Below, in pieces: positions 49,580 through 63,351 of a DNA stretch of 64,000 nucleotides. Source of the stretch: Atrichornis clamosus (taxonomy: Eukaryota; Chordata; Aves; Passeriformes; Menuridae); contig WBMZ01000213.1 of NCBI GenBank assembly GCA_013400975.1, positions 248,001 through 312,000 on the forward strand, read 5' to 3'. The position numbers and the translations under genes are program-made. Within the stretch, counting starts at the first letter, position 1. Every line of letters begins with the position of its first letter. Below the pieces are notes generated by a model. It searched no databases. It was given only the letters and a program-made list of their open reading frames with translations, and had not been told where the DNA came from.

Positions 49580-50458
49580 TGTTGTGGGTTTGCAAGGCCT
49601 GGTTTTTGGTAGTGGGGGGGCTACAGGGGTGGCTTCTGTGAGAAGCTGCTAGAAGCTTCCACCACCACGTCCAGCAGAGCCAATGTCTGGCTGGCTGCAA
49701 AGATGGACATGCTGCTGGCCAAGGCTGGGCCAATTAGAAGTAGCTGTAACACTTCTGTGATAACAGATTTAAGAAGAAAATCAAAACAATACTGCTGGCA
49801 CAGCTTTAATTCCAGCCAGGGAAGAGGGAATGGGTGAGAAGATGTGAGCAGAAAACAACCATGGAGGCACCAAGGTCAGTGCGGAAGGAGTGGGAGGAGG
49901 TACTCTAGGAGCCAGAGCCGAGATTCCTCTGCAGCCCGTGGTGAAGGCCATGGTGAGGCAGCTGTGCCCNGAGGCAGCTGCTGCAGCTCATGTTGCAGCA
50001 GTTCGCAGAATGCTGTTGCTTGTGAGATGGACTCATGTCAGAGAAGTTCCTGGAGAACTGTCTCCCAGAAGGGACTCCACCAAGCAGCAGAGAAAAATGA
50101 CTCCAACTCCTGAGCAGCAGAAGAAGCCACTGATGATGAACTGACCAAAACCCCCATTCCCTGTCTCCCTGTGCTGCTGGGGTAGGAGGTAGAGCTGGGA
50201 GGAGGGAGTCAGGGGGAAGAAGGTGGTTTTTTTAAGGCCTCATTTTACTTCTCATTATCCTGTTCTGTTTCTGTTAGTGTAATAAATTTACTTTCATATG
50301 TTTAAGCCTGAGCCTGTTTTTCACCTGTGATCTCTCCTGGATCCTTATCTCCACTCATGAGCCCTTTGAATTTTTTTTCTTTCCCTGTCCAGTTGCAGGG
50401 GGAGTGAGCGGGTGGTTTCCATGGGTGCCTGGCATCCAGCCAGGGTCAAACCACGACA
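49580..50458 (-). mobile_element. Solo LTR of an ERVL-type endogenous retrovirus, copy 2
   Basis: An 879-bp block begins TGTTGTGGGTTTGC and ends AAACCACGACA on the plus strand, flanked by a perfect 5-bp duplication (ACCAC). Read on the minus strand it opens TGTCGTGGTTTGACCC, followed by 'ggctggatgccaggc', the start I associate with a songbird ERVL-type LTR family. It is the same family as 30005-30934 but in opposite orientation. On the minus strand an ATTAAA sequence (complement of 49805-49810) could serve as a polyadenylation signal. The window's only ambiguous base (N, 49970) is inside it. No internal retroviral genes adjoin. The frames at 49844-50144 and 49524-49733 are not genes. Confidence 0.88.
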
Positions 50459-50463
50459 ACCAC
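50459..50463. repeat. Target-site duplication ACCAC, right copy
   Basis: Exact copy of the pentamer at 49575-49579. Confidence 0.82.
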
Positions 50464-52447
50464 TCAGAACTTATAACACTTACGCCCCGAAAAACATCTA
50501 GGTGATACGGAGAAAGTACAAAACCTTCTTCAGTCCTTCCACCCCGAGAAACAAAATCAGGTCTTAATGGACAGTCAACTAGATGCAATTAAGGAGTGGG
50601 AACGGTGAGCATCTGAAGAGGGAGTGCCATCCGTAGCTCACTGATTACTCTGTGACAAATGAATGGCCCAGATACCAGGGAATTCGTCTCAGAGGAGAAT
50701 GCTGAGATCCCATGAGGCAGAAAGGGCCCTTTCGGGAGGAACATGTTGGCAACCCTGTGACCCAAATGCTTCCATCTGAAGCTATAATTTTTCAATGTGC
50801 AAAAACAATGAAAAAAGATGAACCAAAAGAAAACACTTTTCCCCTAGTAAGGAAGTCTGATAAAAAACGTTCTTTCATCTGGTATTTGATACTCAAATGC
50901 ACTTTCCCATTCACAGTTGGATGGAGATTTTTTTTCAAGTTCAACACTAATTTATTTATCTTAAAGCAGGCAATGTACTGTAATTTTACAATAAAAGACT
51001 CCCAATCAAAGCTTACCTTATCCAGAGGTAATTAATACAAAGATTGTTGAATTAAAGATGTGAGTCTTGACACTTTGGCGGGGGGTAAGGGACATGGTCT
51101 CAAAGGCACAAATTATGCCTGAAACAGACCAATTAACACCATGTATCTTCTTTTATGTTAACTTCAATTAAGGTTTCTTAAAATTTTTAAAGTTATTTTC
51201 TTCTTTACAATCTCAGAATGTCAGAAATGTACATCAAAGAAAAACGCTTCAGTATGAACACCATAGGTAATGCTCATTTGCACACAAATCTGCATATTGG
51301 AAAGGAGTTCAGAGCCCATTTTGCATGAATTATTGCCGGATGTGAGTCAATGAATTAAACAGCTAAAAAATAACAACCATCCAAGTGATTATAAGCTGCA
51401 CCTACTTATGTTGACATAATGAATTTCAAGAAAAAAGCACATCAAAATTTGAGTTAAGTTACAGTGGAAATGAAGAGGTGATTTAAAATACAATGCTAGT
51501 CAGGCCTGTGTATTTTACAATACTTTTCAAATTCATTTGCTTATCACATTTCACAATTCCTGTGCTGGAAAAGATATTTTTTTTCTACCAGATGAAACAG
51601 AAATGGAAAAAATTTCACACTCTCATGTCTCTTGGTTTTGACAGTAAATCCATTGACTTTTTTTTCAGTATGTCATCTATGTAGCTTTTATTCTGCAGTC
51701 ACCCATCTAAAAGATCACTTTGTCCTTGTACAATTCCTCTTGCAAGTTGCCATCTCTTTATTTGCCACTGATTTGCCAGAACCTCCTTCTTTTCCTTGTG
51801 CCCGTGCAAGCAACATATTTCTGAAACTGTCACAGCAAAAAGGAACATAGGCTACCGTGACTGCTGTATAAATAGATGACTAAAGAAAGAGTTGATTCTT
51901 TGAAGAGTTAAATTTTAATCATAAATAAATAACCAACTAAAAGCAGAAATATAAAAATCTTATAAAGTCTTTTTTTCAGAGTCCTTCTAGTCCTTCTAGA
52001 ACCTGCATGTGTCTCCCACTGACTCCAGGGGGAGCACGCCTAATGGGAACAGGCTGCAAACAATAGATTCCTCTGCTGAGGCCTTTTCTTTTCTCCTTTA
52101 CAACTTCTCCATTCATTGAACAAGAAATTTTTTTTTCTGAGCTTGCATGCTATTTGTAATTATTTTACTGATTGGTTTTATTAATATATTTGGGTTCACA
52201 GATTTTCCACCAGTATTCAAAATGAGTGTTCCACAGGTCTTTCACCATTTAGAATTCAACTCCCGGTTTGTCTGAGTGGTTATATATGTCAATTGGCACG
52301 CTGCTTCTCCCCTTCTTGGATGACATCTGTCTTGTAAAAAGAATGGTAGCTTGAGAATTCTGAAGTTGACTGCATTTTTTCAAAAAACAAGAAAGGGCTT
52401 AAAAAGTGCTAAGTAGGATTGCAAAATTCTGATTTCACATAAGGAGA
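50464..52447. other. AT-rich intergenic DNA, no gene seen
   Basis: No coding or RNA feature was recognised. The part 51040-51480 is dense in homeodomain- and POU-like AT motifs and is listed among the observations as a possible conserved regulatory element. Confidence 0.5.
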
Positions 52448-52657
52448 ACACATTCCACAGTGAGAGTGGTTATGAATGGGAACAGGCTGCAGAGAGAGGC
52501 TGTGCAATCTGTCTGTCCTTGGAGACATTCAAAACACGACTGGAAAAGCTCTGAGCAGCTTGATCTCACTTTTAAGCTAGGTCTGCTTGGAGCAGGGGGT
52601 TGGACCAAACATCCTCCAGAGGTCCCCTCTGACCTAAATCTGTACATGGCTCTAATA
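52448..52657 (+). repeat. CR1 LINE 3' end, avian type
   Basis: The order 'cagtgagagtggttatgaat', 'gggaacaggctgcagagaga', 'tccttggagacattcaaaac', 'gagcagggggttggaccaaa' and 'catcctccagaggtcccctc' follows the avian CR1 3' region. It is short and 5'-truncated, and its terminal repeat units have decayed. Confidence 0.9.
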
Positions 52658-55600
52658 TGCAACTCTACAGCCTCAATATTAATGGAAAAAAGAAACTGAC
52701 TGGCCAAAAGCCTGATGTACTTAACAGCAATGTCTACATTTCCCCACATATTCTTTCTACTCTCCTAATAGCTGCCACACTCACTACGATGCTTAAGCCA
52801 GTGACAATCCAGAATGCACGCCCAGAGCAGAACCTGGGTGTTTTTGTGAGTAGCATGTCTGCTGTGGGTTGCACTTTTCTACAGGTTACTACATTTATTA
52901 TAGTAATTATAGCAGCTTGTCCTTTAAAGAGCTTTAGGAGAAGTGGAGCATGACCCCAGCTTCCACTACATTAAAAATGACTTAATCATTCCCAACCACC
53001 ACAGGAACAAGTAATGTCTAAGGTCAAATATGGGGTTTGTACGTACTTTGCTCTCTAAAGACCCTCAAGAGTTTGGTTGTTATAATAAATTTTACACCTG
53101 TATTACCCCCATCTTTTTACATTTGTGATCACAAGGCAAAAAGAAAAAAAAAGAGGGAAGAAATAAAAAGCCAGCTCAGTTTAAATTGTAAGGGCTCATT
53201 TTTTTGTTGGAGATGACAGTATTTTTTAAGACCAACTGTGATAAAACTTATCTTTGACCAACAATTCTGAAAACACTCGCCCTTGGCCAGAACTCATCTG
53301 TTTCTCAGTTTGGGCTCAATTAGAACACTCTGCTTTTTCATGAACTCTGTCAAGAAACTTCTAAAGAACTGCAGCTCCAATGCGAAGGAACCATCCTGTT
53401 GGGTTAGAGGCAACTTGTGCTACCCCTGTTACCTAAGCAAGCCTTTTCCCAAAATCAGTCACAGAGCTTCATCCTTCTGAGCATCCCAAATCTTGCTCAC
53501 TGAGATGAAAGGAAATATGATTTGACTAAGAGCGAATTTTAGCCCTAGTAAAGGAGATAACCTAATTTCTTTTGATTTTAAACCAGAAAAGTTCTGCCTG
53601 TAATTCTGGCAGTTTTGTTCCTCAGCTTCAAACGGAGAAGAAAGGCTATGGTAGCTGATGGGATTGTATCAGCAAGTTGGTATTTTCAATGAAAAGCCTG
53701 TGTATGGACACTTACCTGCAAGAAATGTGTGTGCTATTTTAGGATTCACAGTGGACCATTGTCCAAAAGGCATGGAATCACATGGTTAAAGCAAACACCA
53801 CTGCTTCAGAGAGAAGGAGGTGTCCATTTAGCAGCTGTTCTGAAGAACACAACATCTGACCAGAGGGCCCAGCCATTAGTGTTTTACCACCATAATACTG
53901 CACATGAGTCTAACTCCTGCTTGTTCAACCTCAAAGAAAGCAACAGAGATACAAAAAAAAATTTGATAAGTCTCTCCTTCTTATGGACTCTTGCCCTGTC
54001 AGGACATAAATAGTAAGGATAATCTATGCTGCCATTGGTCATCTGCAAAAAACAAAAGACTGAGGCCATTGGGTAAGAAGGACCACCCCACACAGTATTG
54101 TTCCAGGGCAGGGTAGTAGAGGAAGGGCTTGCTAGCTGTGAATATTCATATAGGGACAGGTTATTAAGGCTACTTAAGCACCTAAGCTCCCATTAGAAAT
54201 AAGGTGTGAAACACCTGAATTGGTGCATTCAAACCTCAAGAAAATACTGAAAGCTTTTTTCTACGGCCAACCCCTTACAAACAGAATTGCAGAATTCAGC
54301 CTGCAAATATCATCATGAACCAAACCCTACAAAATTCTCTTGATTATTACTATTAGGCCAAGTAATCGTCTCCAAAGGTAAATGATGGAAGTACTGTTAC
54401 TTATTTAAAGCTAGATTGGACAATTCTCAAGGGAATATTGGAGGAAGGGGGAAGTGGGGACTTTGTTACGATTAGACTGAGGCTATAAATAGGAAGACAA
54501 TGCAGGGCAGCATTACTGAAACAGCAATGCTGCTTTATGGGGATTTTATAATCTGAAACTAGGGAAATTCTCACTTCCCACAGAAGTGTCCACCATCACC
54601 AATTGCTCCTATTACACTGACCAGCAATAATACCTTTTGGCTTTTCATTTATCTGCAGTGCTGTAACTTGTACCTTTCTTCTCATGAGACGTCAGAAACT
54701 TGTGCCTTTCTCATCAGGTTGTGTGTGGCTTTTGATTCCAAGGTTTACAGCCCACATGCATTTCGTTGATGTAGTAGGGCTTCGACCCTAAGAGCAGAAG
54801 TCTTAGAGCAAAATGGTAAAAATCAGCTCAGTTTGACACCTCTGTGCTGTACCTTCAGAATGAGGAATGCATAAGAGAGTCTTCAGTCGCTGCAACAAGG
54901 AGCATGTAAAGATGTGTACACATCCACTTAAAAGCAGACAGTACTTCAGCCCATACTTAATAGGCTTTGGAAGGTGTCGTGTTCTTCTGGGTGGCAATGT
55001 GTATTTTGGTTCAATTAGTTGGAAAAATAAGTTCGATGTTAACAAGATGGACACCTGGAAATAGTGGCATGTTTTCTCAGCCCTGTCATTGTATGGATTT
55101 ACATGTATGCAAGTGAAGGTAAGGCAGAGGTAGAACGTGTTTCCAGTTCAGAAAAATCTGTCCTTGTCCCTCTACCTAAATCTAAAGACATGCACCATGT
55201 ACAAAGCACAGAAAAGCCAAGCTCTTCAGGCAACATATGCCATCCAAGAAGAATTATTTCTGCCTTGTCAGCTCAATCCAGTGGCAGTGAAGATTGTGGA
55301 AGGTGCTTCTTCATCTGCTAGATTTCTAATTCTGACCCATAACATCATTACTAACATACAGTACAGTTCATCAATAAAACAAACCTTTTCTTCAAGTGCT
55401 TTCTTAAAATGAGATTTATGTGCTTATCAACATGAGTCAGAGTAGTGTGTATGTGCACTTCTGAGATCCGTAAGTTTGGTTTGGAATTCACCAAGAAATG
55501 GTGTGTGACACCCAGCATTATGGGATATTCAATTACTGCACATTTGGGGTTAGAAGCGCACCCAGCTTCCAACGTCCCCACAAACATCACTTGGTGTGAG

Positions 55601-58600
55601 AGCTTACTCTTTTGTCTCAGACTTTAGAGTGTAGGTTAAAGATGAAGCTGAGGACAATGTTCCATAGGCACATGCACTGGAGCCAAGCAGATGGCTTCAA
55701 TAGGCTGGGTGACGTGCACATGTGAAAGCAAACATGCTTGAATGCACATGGGAAAACATTCTGCTGGCCTAACTCCCATCCTGCTCTCACCCATTTTTCT
55801 TGTAATGTAGCTCTGATTGTTGCATTTACCTGCAGGAATAGCAGGTGAGTTGTGAGGACAGGTATGTGAAATACCTACAGGAGTGCTATCAAGAAAATCA
55901 CCATTCATGAAAATAAATAATAGCAGCCCTTCCGCTCTCCCCATGAATGCACAAGGGGACAAATTGTGAATCGTGTCAAACCGTTCACTAATTCTTCCCA
56001 CAGTTCTTGCCCGAAGTCCTCGCTGCTTCTCACTGAATAGCAGTCCTTTCTAAAATTAAAAATGATCCTTGGTACCATGGCACTCCAGAAAGCACAAGCT
56101 CAGATCCCTCTTCTAGTGCCGCCAACGTCTTTCTTCTCCCTGAGCAATGGCATTTTGCTGCAGCTCACACAGAAGAAAAGCCCAGCACTGCGACAAGTAG
56201 ACCTTCAGAGACCAAGGCCCACCCCTTCCTGCCACTGCTGTGTGTGGCATTCAGACTTAAAAATTATTTCCTTTTGCTGCAGTCGCTATATGTTTTAAGC
56301 CAGAATTTTGTGCTAGACATTTGCAAAGAAAAAATATTCTTCTAAGTATTGTTTAGTCACCCTGGGTGAGGCAGATTCTGAGCACACGATGCCAGAGAAA
56401 TTACCCCTGCCCTGTTTCAGCCACTTGCAGACACTGCACATAGAATTGCTTGTGGTATCTCAGAAGACAAGAAGCCCAGAAATTGGCCAAGGAGGAGAAA
56501 TACAAACCCTTCTTTTTTCCCGTACTGAAAGAAAACTTTTAAAATGCAGACCTGCATTTCACTCCCTCTCAGTCTCATACATCATCAAAGTTCTTTCAGG
56601 AACAGTAACTTGATTTTAAGCATAAGAATGCACAGAGCACTCCTCCCCCAGCTCTGACCTGCATATACAGATATGCCACAAGACATTTCCCAAATCCTTC
56701 CTGCTGAATCTGGTTTAAAATCAACACACAAACAGCAGAACACAGGCTACAGTTGCTGTCCACATTAGCAGCTTCTTGTTGAAGATAGAATTAGCAGGAA
56801 GGCATTTTCCCTTTGGCAAGAGGTAAAAAAACCCACTGTTGCATCATCTCTGACACAGACTCTGAAACGCCGCTGCGTACCTATTCCGAACACTTTTATT
56901 TCAAGTTATTTATTTGAAGGATCTCTCAGTTCAATCAAATACCAGTCCCCTGCAGAAAGCAAGCAGACTATATAAAGTCAGTGGGTCCCCTCATATCCCA
57001 GATTAGTCTTACTCAATATATTCATTTTTCCATTTCCACTCATCTTGATGAACACATATTGATTATCTCCTGTCATTCTAATACATTTGTAGCATTGATG
57101 ACTTCAGAGTCGTGACTTCTTCCAGGACAATAGTATGAGGAAAAGGAAATTCACATGACTATCAGGCTAAAAACATTTGAATCTCACAAGGGCTTATTTA
57201 GCAGTGGGCATTGGTGTCAGCATTCTGCGTCCTTGCTATCCTAGGACTTTGATCAGAAAATTGTCTTACAGGAGGCTGCCGTTATCAATACCACATCATT
57301 TGGAAAGTTTTAAAGGTGACCTCTGGAAGGCAAAGGTAGACTTCTGAAAGATCATGTTAGGAAATAGAAACTCTTCCTGGAGACTGCCTAGCCTGGTTTA
57401 TTGTACTGCTAACTCTCATTCCCCTCAGAGGATTTGCATGTGACACTTCTCTGCTGCTCTTAATCACACAATTCCTGTACAAACCTGAAATTATAAAGTG
57501 GAAAAAAAATCTTGGGTTTATTTTGTAGTATTTGTGTGGTTATGTTCTTTGTTCCTTTATACGACACAGTAAAAACCTGTGTGACAGCTGACTCTTGTGA
57601 TAGAGCACTTCATTTTTTCACAGCGCTGAGCAGCCTAGAAACAAATGTCAGCTACATATAAAGGTACAGTAATTTAGTAAATCCTAAAGGTCCGTTGGCT
57701 TTTGAAGTAATGTTTTCTACAAAAGCTGTGTGGCAGAAGACAAACTAATCCACAGGTGACTGTCCCAACCACAGCTGAAAGAGCTGCTTCTGCCATACAA
57801 GCAACCTCATGTTTATCGCATTAAGTCTCTGCTCCAAATGTTTTGCATAAAACAATGAGATTTCAAAGCTGAAGTTGAGAAAGGTAAACGTACACATTAA
57901 AAGAGTGCAAAAAAGATTTCTGTAATTATCTGCTTTTTTATATTATTCAATATTTTTCAGCAGAAGGCAGAGAAACAAATGAGATGAATACAAGGAAGAT
58001 CATTGATTCTGTTTATACAAGAAGCACAACTTCAGACTAAACCCTTTAACTCTTTGAGAAACAAGTCATGAAAAAAGAGCAAGAGAGAACACACTCATGA
58101 CTCAGGTTAGGTTAAAAACAGTAGTATTCTTTCAGTCTCTTTTTACATCAGTTTGCCAGTTTTTCCTTGGCATGATGCTTGTCTGTAATGCAGTTAGTTA
58201 AAAAGGACCTGATTCACCACTTCTCCCTCTCCTTCAAACAGTTATATCTGAGAAAAGCACCATCAGGCTAGAAGGACAACATACAGTGAAAATAACTACT
58301 AGAGATGCCAGGCAGCATTAACAGGAGCTAAGGGAGAGATTCAGAAATTAGTTACGTCGAAGTAATTAGGAATGTCTATTTCTTGCAAGTTTTTTCCTCT
58401 AGCACTTGCCCAGGACTTGTGGATAATATTTTTGCCCTTCCAGCTAATAGCATTTAGGGCAGTAAAAATTAAGGCAGATAATTTCACATTTTCCTGAATT
58501 CCAGTGGGTTCTGATCGGATCCAGTTAAATAAGTCTAACAAAGTGCTCGTGCAAAGAACAAGTTCAATATTATAATGTATTGAAATGCTGATTTAGGCAT

Positions 58601-60040
58601 CGTATCAGTAGATTATACTGTCATCTAGTGGCAACTACTTAACTTGCATTCCAAAATACTGGAGACTGGAGACAGACTGCAGATACCAAGGAATTTTCTC
58701 TTGACCAGCTTTCTAAAACAGCCAAATGATCAAGGATACTTTCAAGGGTTATAACCATAACAATGGAAGACTCAGACATACATTGTGACCCTGATCCTCC
58801 TGCATGTGTTGAAAATAAAAAGCCCCTAAAACTATCTCGGAAGATGCATAGCCCACCTAAATTTATCCTACTTCCTGAATAGAGGAAGGTAAAAATAATG
58901 AGCTGAAAGTTAGAGAAAAGCCAGCATCTTCTATCAAGATGCAAAGGAAAACATACAAATCACTAACACATCACATTAGGAAGTATCTGGTGCTATTTTA
59001 CTCTTTTTTATAGGAATGCATTTTACTTGGATCTCACTGACATAAGAATGCATAAAGTCAAACACTAACTTGGAAACAGATTAAGCAATAAACTCATAGG
59101 AACTTCCAGATGTTCAGAGAACAGAAGTAAATGGAATTATCACTAGATGAATATGACCAGTTGTTTAAGCATGATTAAGAAACCACAAGCTTGTTTAAGA
59201 GCCACAATTCTAAGTGTCCACGCCATTCTAACACAAAACTGCCCATAAAGTAGTTTCTTAAATGATTGTTAGAATCAATCTTCTATTGACAGACCCAGAC
59301 AGAAAGAGTACAGTGGCATTAAACAGTTTGTCAGGCTAAAGTACTGACCAGTATGCTCAGATAAAACCAGAAGTTTTCAATTTTCCTATGTCACCAGCTA
59401 AAGCATAGAGTCTGGAGTACTCTGCAATATTTTTTTATTCTGAAGGATAATACATATATGAAAGAGATCTGGAAAAGAAGTCCAAGGAGAAGATGGAAAA
59501 CAGCAAAGAAAGAGCAGGCTTTGCCTGAGCAAACACTGAAGGATGGGCCCTAGGGAAAAATGTACAAGACCTTTGGGGCCAGATGCTGACTGGAAGTGAG
59601 GAGTGTGGACACAGAAGCTGTGTTTTGCTCTTTAGTTCATTCTGGTGTCCAGAGACGGGATGAGTAAGACTTGGGGGAAGGGACGATGCACAGCCCTGTG
59701 TCTTCGACCTTGTCCTGCAACACAGACCTCCTGCATCCCTCTCCCGTAGATATAGCTCTATCTGGCCAGGGAAACAGCTGTTTGTACATTCATACTTGCA
59801 CCCAAGAAGCAGCTCTTCCTGTGCTTACAATATGACAGATTTAACCAGCCCTTTTGAAGAAGGGTCATGACTCTTAAAGTCAGGTTCTGCCTGCAGCACT
59901 CTGCCAGTGTAATCATAGCTCACCTATAAAGGGTCCATGTAAGAGAAAGCAGACATGAAAAGGAATTTCTAGCCTGCACCAAGAAGGCAGTTTTCCAGAT
60001 ATGTTGATATTATTTGTCATTTTTTATTGAGGTTTTTTTC
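52658..60040. other. AT-rich intergenic DNA, no gene seen
   Basis: No convincing exon, RNA gene or intact transposon. The longest frames, 55636-56001 (minus, 121 codons) and 58639-58944 (minus, 101 codons), show no recognisable domain. No microsatellite of note was seen. Confidence 0.5.
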
Positions 60041-60240
60041 CCAGGCAGAATATTACACTGTTTATCCAAACTATTTTATATTCCATTTCTTGCATATCCT
60101 GATATTTTGTTTGCTTTTGTGGATTGCTGTGGGAGACATACTAATTTTTTCTGGACTAAACCTCTGGGTTGGACTCATGCAGATGTCCTGGTTGTGAAAT
60201 TCTGTGTTCTCCATTATATATTATCCATCTCTCAAGCTAT
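60041..60240 (-). repeat. Possible very old CR1 fragment
   Basis: 'atcctgatattttgtttgct' followed by 'tttgtggattgctgtggg' resembles the reverse complement of the CR1 block reading '...ctgttcgcttttttgactgcc...'. The match is short and by memory only. Confidence 0.25.
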
Positions 60241-62010
60241 CCAGTTCTCCAATGAATTTTCTTTTTATGGCTGTAACAAGTAAATTTTCTGGCTTTCACA
60301 ACTCATGAGGAAAGGCAGTGTTCCATAATTTATTTATACTTATATTTTTGTAATTTGCACAAATGAAATGATCTACAGGAACAGATTCTCAGTAGTATAA
60401 ATACGTGTTATCACAAAGAACACATTTGTAACAGCATTAAAGAAAATTCAAAACTAAAAAGCATTTTGATTGCAGCAGGCCACTTAATAATATGCATACC
60501 CCTCACTGAAATTAAGCTATATTAGCTAATCAGTGAAGAAATAAGAGAAGCAATATCTTGGTGTGAATTAACAATGCTGGCTCTGCAAGACAATTAATTG
60601 AGATCTGAAACATATGGAATTACAAACAAGAGACAAAAATTTTCAGAACTAGAACACGTTTGACAGCACTCTTACTTAACAAAAAATTTATCTTTTCGGT
60701 AGAAAGGCATGACCAAAAAAATCAAATACCAAAGGATGACAACTCCTTCATCTAACTGCATCTGTAGCTCAGGTTTACACCGGAGTAAGTGCAAAAGCTG
60801 GGGCAATTGTTTTATCCTGTGTTTCTAGACCTGTATTATCATATGGTTACTGCTACCACTCACTGCCGCAAGAGCAAGCAGTCTTGAACAAGAAACTCCT
60901 GTGCTAGGCAGTGCACAGGAAGACACAGGCCTTCCTTAGATGCCGTTCAGGACGCAGCAGACGGATGGAGACAGACCATGGATTGCAAGGACTTAAGGGC
61001 CAGGCAGGAGGGACCAGTCCCAGAGCATGGGCAGACCAGCACTGCTCTATGCTTTGAGAGCAGCACTTAATCAAGGATCCTAACACCCGCCACATGGGAT
61101 AATATGATGAATTGTCTCCACTTCATCGATGGCAAGACGATCTCAGTAAAAATACTTGAATAAGCATGTTTTATACATACAGGTGACAATGGTTATTGTA
61201 CTGTACTGACACAAGTCAGGGAAGCCTGTGGTACCCCACAAAGGTGCCTCAACAGTCCAGATATGATGTTCAGAAACCAAAAGCCCATCCGCACAAGCTG
61301 TGCACACATACATCTCTTCCACGTGCTGCACTCTGCCCAGCTCATGACAGAGCAGAGGCCTGGCTTCAGGCTGCCCATTCTCAGCCGCTTGCTTTAACTA
61401 GTGAAGGTGGGAGCTTTGCAACTCAACTCCTCTGCTATGAGCTTATCATTGAAGACACACTACTAGATAACTTCAGTTCTAACTGCTGTAACAGCACAAG
61501 ATTTATATTCTGATGGACCAACCTAATACTCATTTTGTACACACTTATAATCTTGTATTGATTACACATTGCACATTTTCATTCTTTTTTATATCATGAA
61601 TTCTCAATTGCCAGGGTAATGGGGAAGGCTGGAGACAGAATAATCCAGATAAAGCAAGAATAAAGTAATACAAAACAGATGCAAATTATGTTGTAAAAAT
61701 CAGAGTAAATATATTTAATTTGGAAAAAGTTGATATAAAGAATGAGGCAGTAAATATAATGAAAATGAGGTGATGGGGGAAGAGATTAATCCACAACTCA
61801 ATCTTCACACAGCTAATCAGAAGTTGATTTTCCATGTTTACACCTGCAGCAAGGTCCTTTGGTGATTTTCTGATAAAAAATTCCTGTCCTTGGCTTGCTT
61901 AGGCCTAGGACTAGAGCAACTAGGGAAAAAAATTGAAATCTGACCTGTCTTGGTAAGGGAGGTCTGGTCCCCTTGGATGTAGTTTCTCCAGTGAAATCTC
62001 AGTTTCTCAA

Positions 62011-62046
62011 TGAAAGTAGTTTCACTACTTTCATTAGTGAAAGTAG
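62011..62046. repeat. Three-unit alternating inverted repeat
   Basis: TGAAAGTAG (62011-62019), its reverse complement CTACTTTCA (62025-62033) and TGAAAGTAG again (62038-62046) follow one another with spacers of 5 and 4 bases. The middle unit can pair with either neighbour, giving two mutually exclusive 9-bp hairpins. Confidence 0.92.
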
Positions 62047-63293
62047 AAATCATGACTGGTACCTAACGCTTTGCAGGATATAAGATTTCAAGCAGACCAC
62101 AGACCTCTGGAGATGGAAACTAACAGAAAGCATCTGCCACGCTGCACATGCATGCTGTACTTTCTTCAAAGCATCCTTGTCCATTATTGCACTGAGACAA
62201 ATTCTAGCCTGGCTAAACAGTCATTTTTGAGGCACTTCTACAAAATCAAGCTGTGCTTTAAACATTTAGAACTTGTTAAGGAAAAAGAAATTAAAATCTT
62301 TAATTTTTCTGCCACAGCAAACAAGAAACCTTGCACATCTCTTCACAATATAGGTATCAGTTCCTCTGTCCTACTACTGAAATCACAGATAGGTTTTTGT
62401 GCTCTGAATTTTGTTCTAACAAAGAAGTGAAAGCAATAAAATCAGAAAAGCCATGGAGATTTTGTGACATTTTGAAAGCTCCTCTGAAAATCTACCATTC
62501 TAAAAAGATATTATATCCCATCCAAACCCTGGTCCCCAAGGCCAGCCCCAGAAAACAAGGCCAATGATGAAATGACTTAAGAACATAGTGCCTATTTTCA
62601 ATACTGACTGAGAAGGACAGGAAAAAAATGCCACAAGTGATTCTGGAAGATTTTAGAGTTCTAGCTTCTGCTGCAACACAAAAACTTAATTCAAGAGCTC
62701 CTTCTAGTTTCTGACTGAAAAAGAAAAAAACAACAAAACAACAACTTGTTTACTTCAAGAGGTTTTGGGTGTTCCTGAAGAATCAGATTTATTTGTTTGC
62801 ACTGCTGCGAGGATTCAGAGGAAAACTGGAAATGTGCCTGGTGCTGGATATAATCTCAAAGAATTTACAGTCAAAGTGGATGAGACAACTGTATTCCAGT
62901 TTTACAAATGTGAAACCAAAACCTCAAATTATACAGAAAACCCATTACAGGGTTAGAAATTCAATTTACATTCTTGAACGTGATTTGATGCCTTACCTAC
63001 AAATCTCTGTCTTTTAATTGTACACATTTACTTTGTAATTTGCTTCTTTTACAAAGGTTATTAATATTGACAACTGAATGAAAAATTGACACAGCTTTAA
63101 AAATTAATAGGAGAACAAACAATGCAACCTTGTCTCCAGTGCAGGTCGCTACAGCCTAACTTCTGCTGAACTTCACCACCAGGAGTTCCTCTTGACTAGG
63201 CACCAGTGATGGCCTACAGCCAGCCAAGGGAAACTAAATAGCATTCAGCTGGCTGAGGCTGGGACAAAACTAACGTGCCTACAACTGCGTGCT

Positions 63294-63351
63294 ATATCTC
63301 AAGACCTGTACTCACCTAGACAATATCTCAAGTTTTGTCCTCACCTAGACA
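63294..63351. repeat. Tandem duplication, 29 bp, two copies
   Basis: Both copies begin 'atatctcaag' and end 'ctcacctagaca'. They differ at four positions in the middle. Confidence 0.92.

Noticed and set aside
49844..50144. Overlapping 89- and 84-codon frames rich in Ser, Gln and Arg
   Set aside because: They lie inside the second ERVL-type LTR and span the ambiguous base.
58619..58634. CTCF-like site ('catctagtggca')
   Set aside because: Several mismatches to the usual core motif; not enough to call a site by eye.
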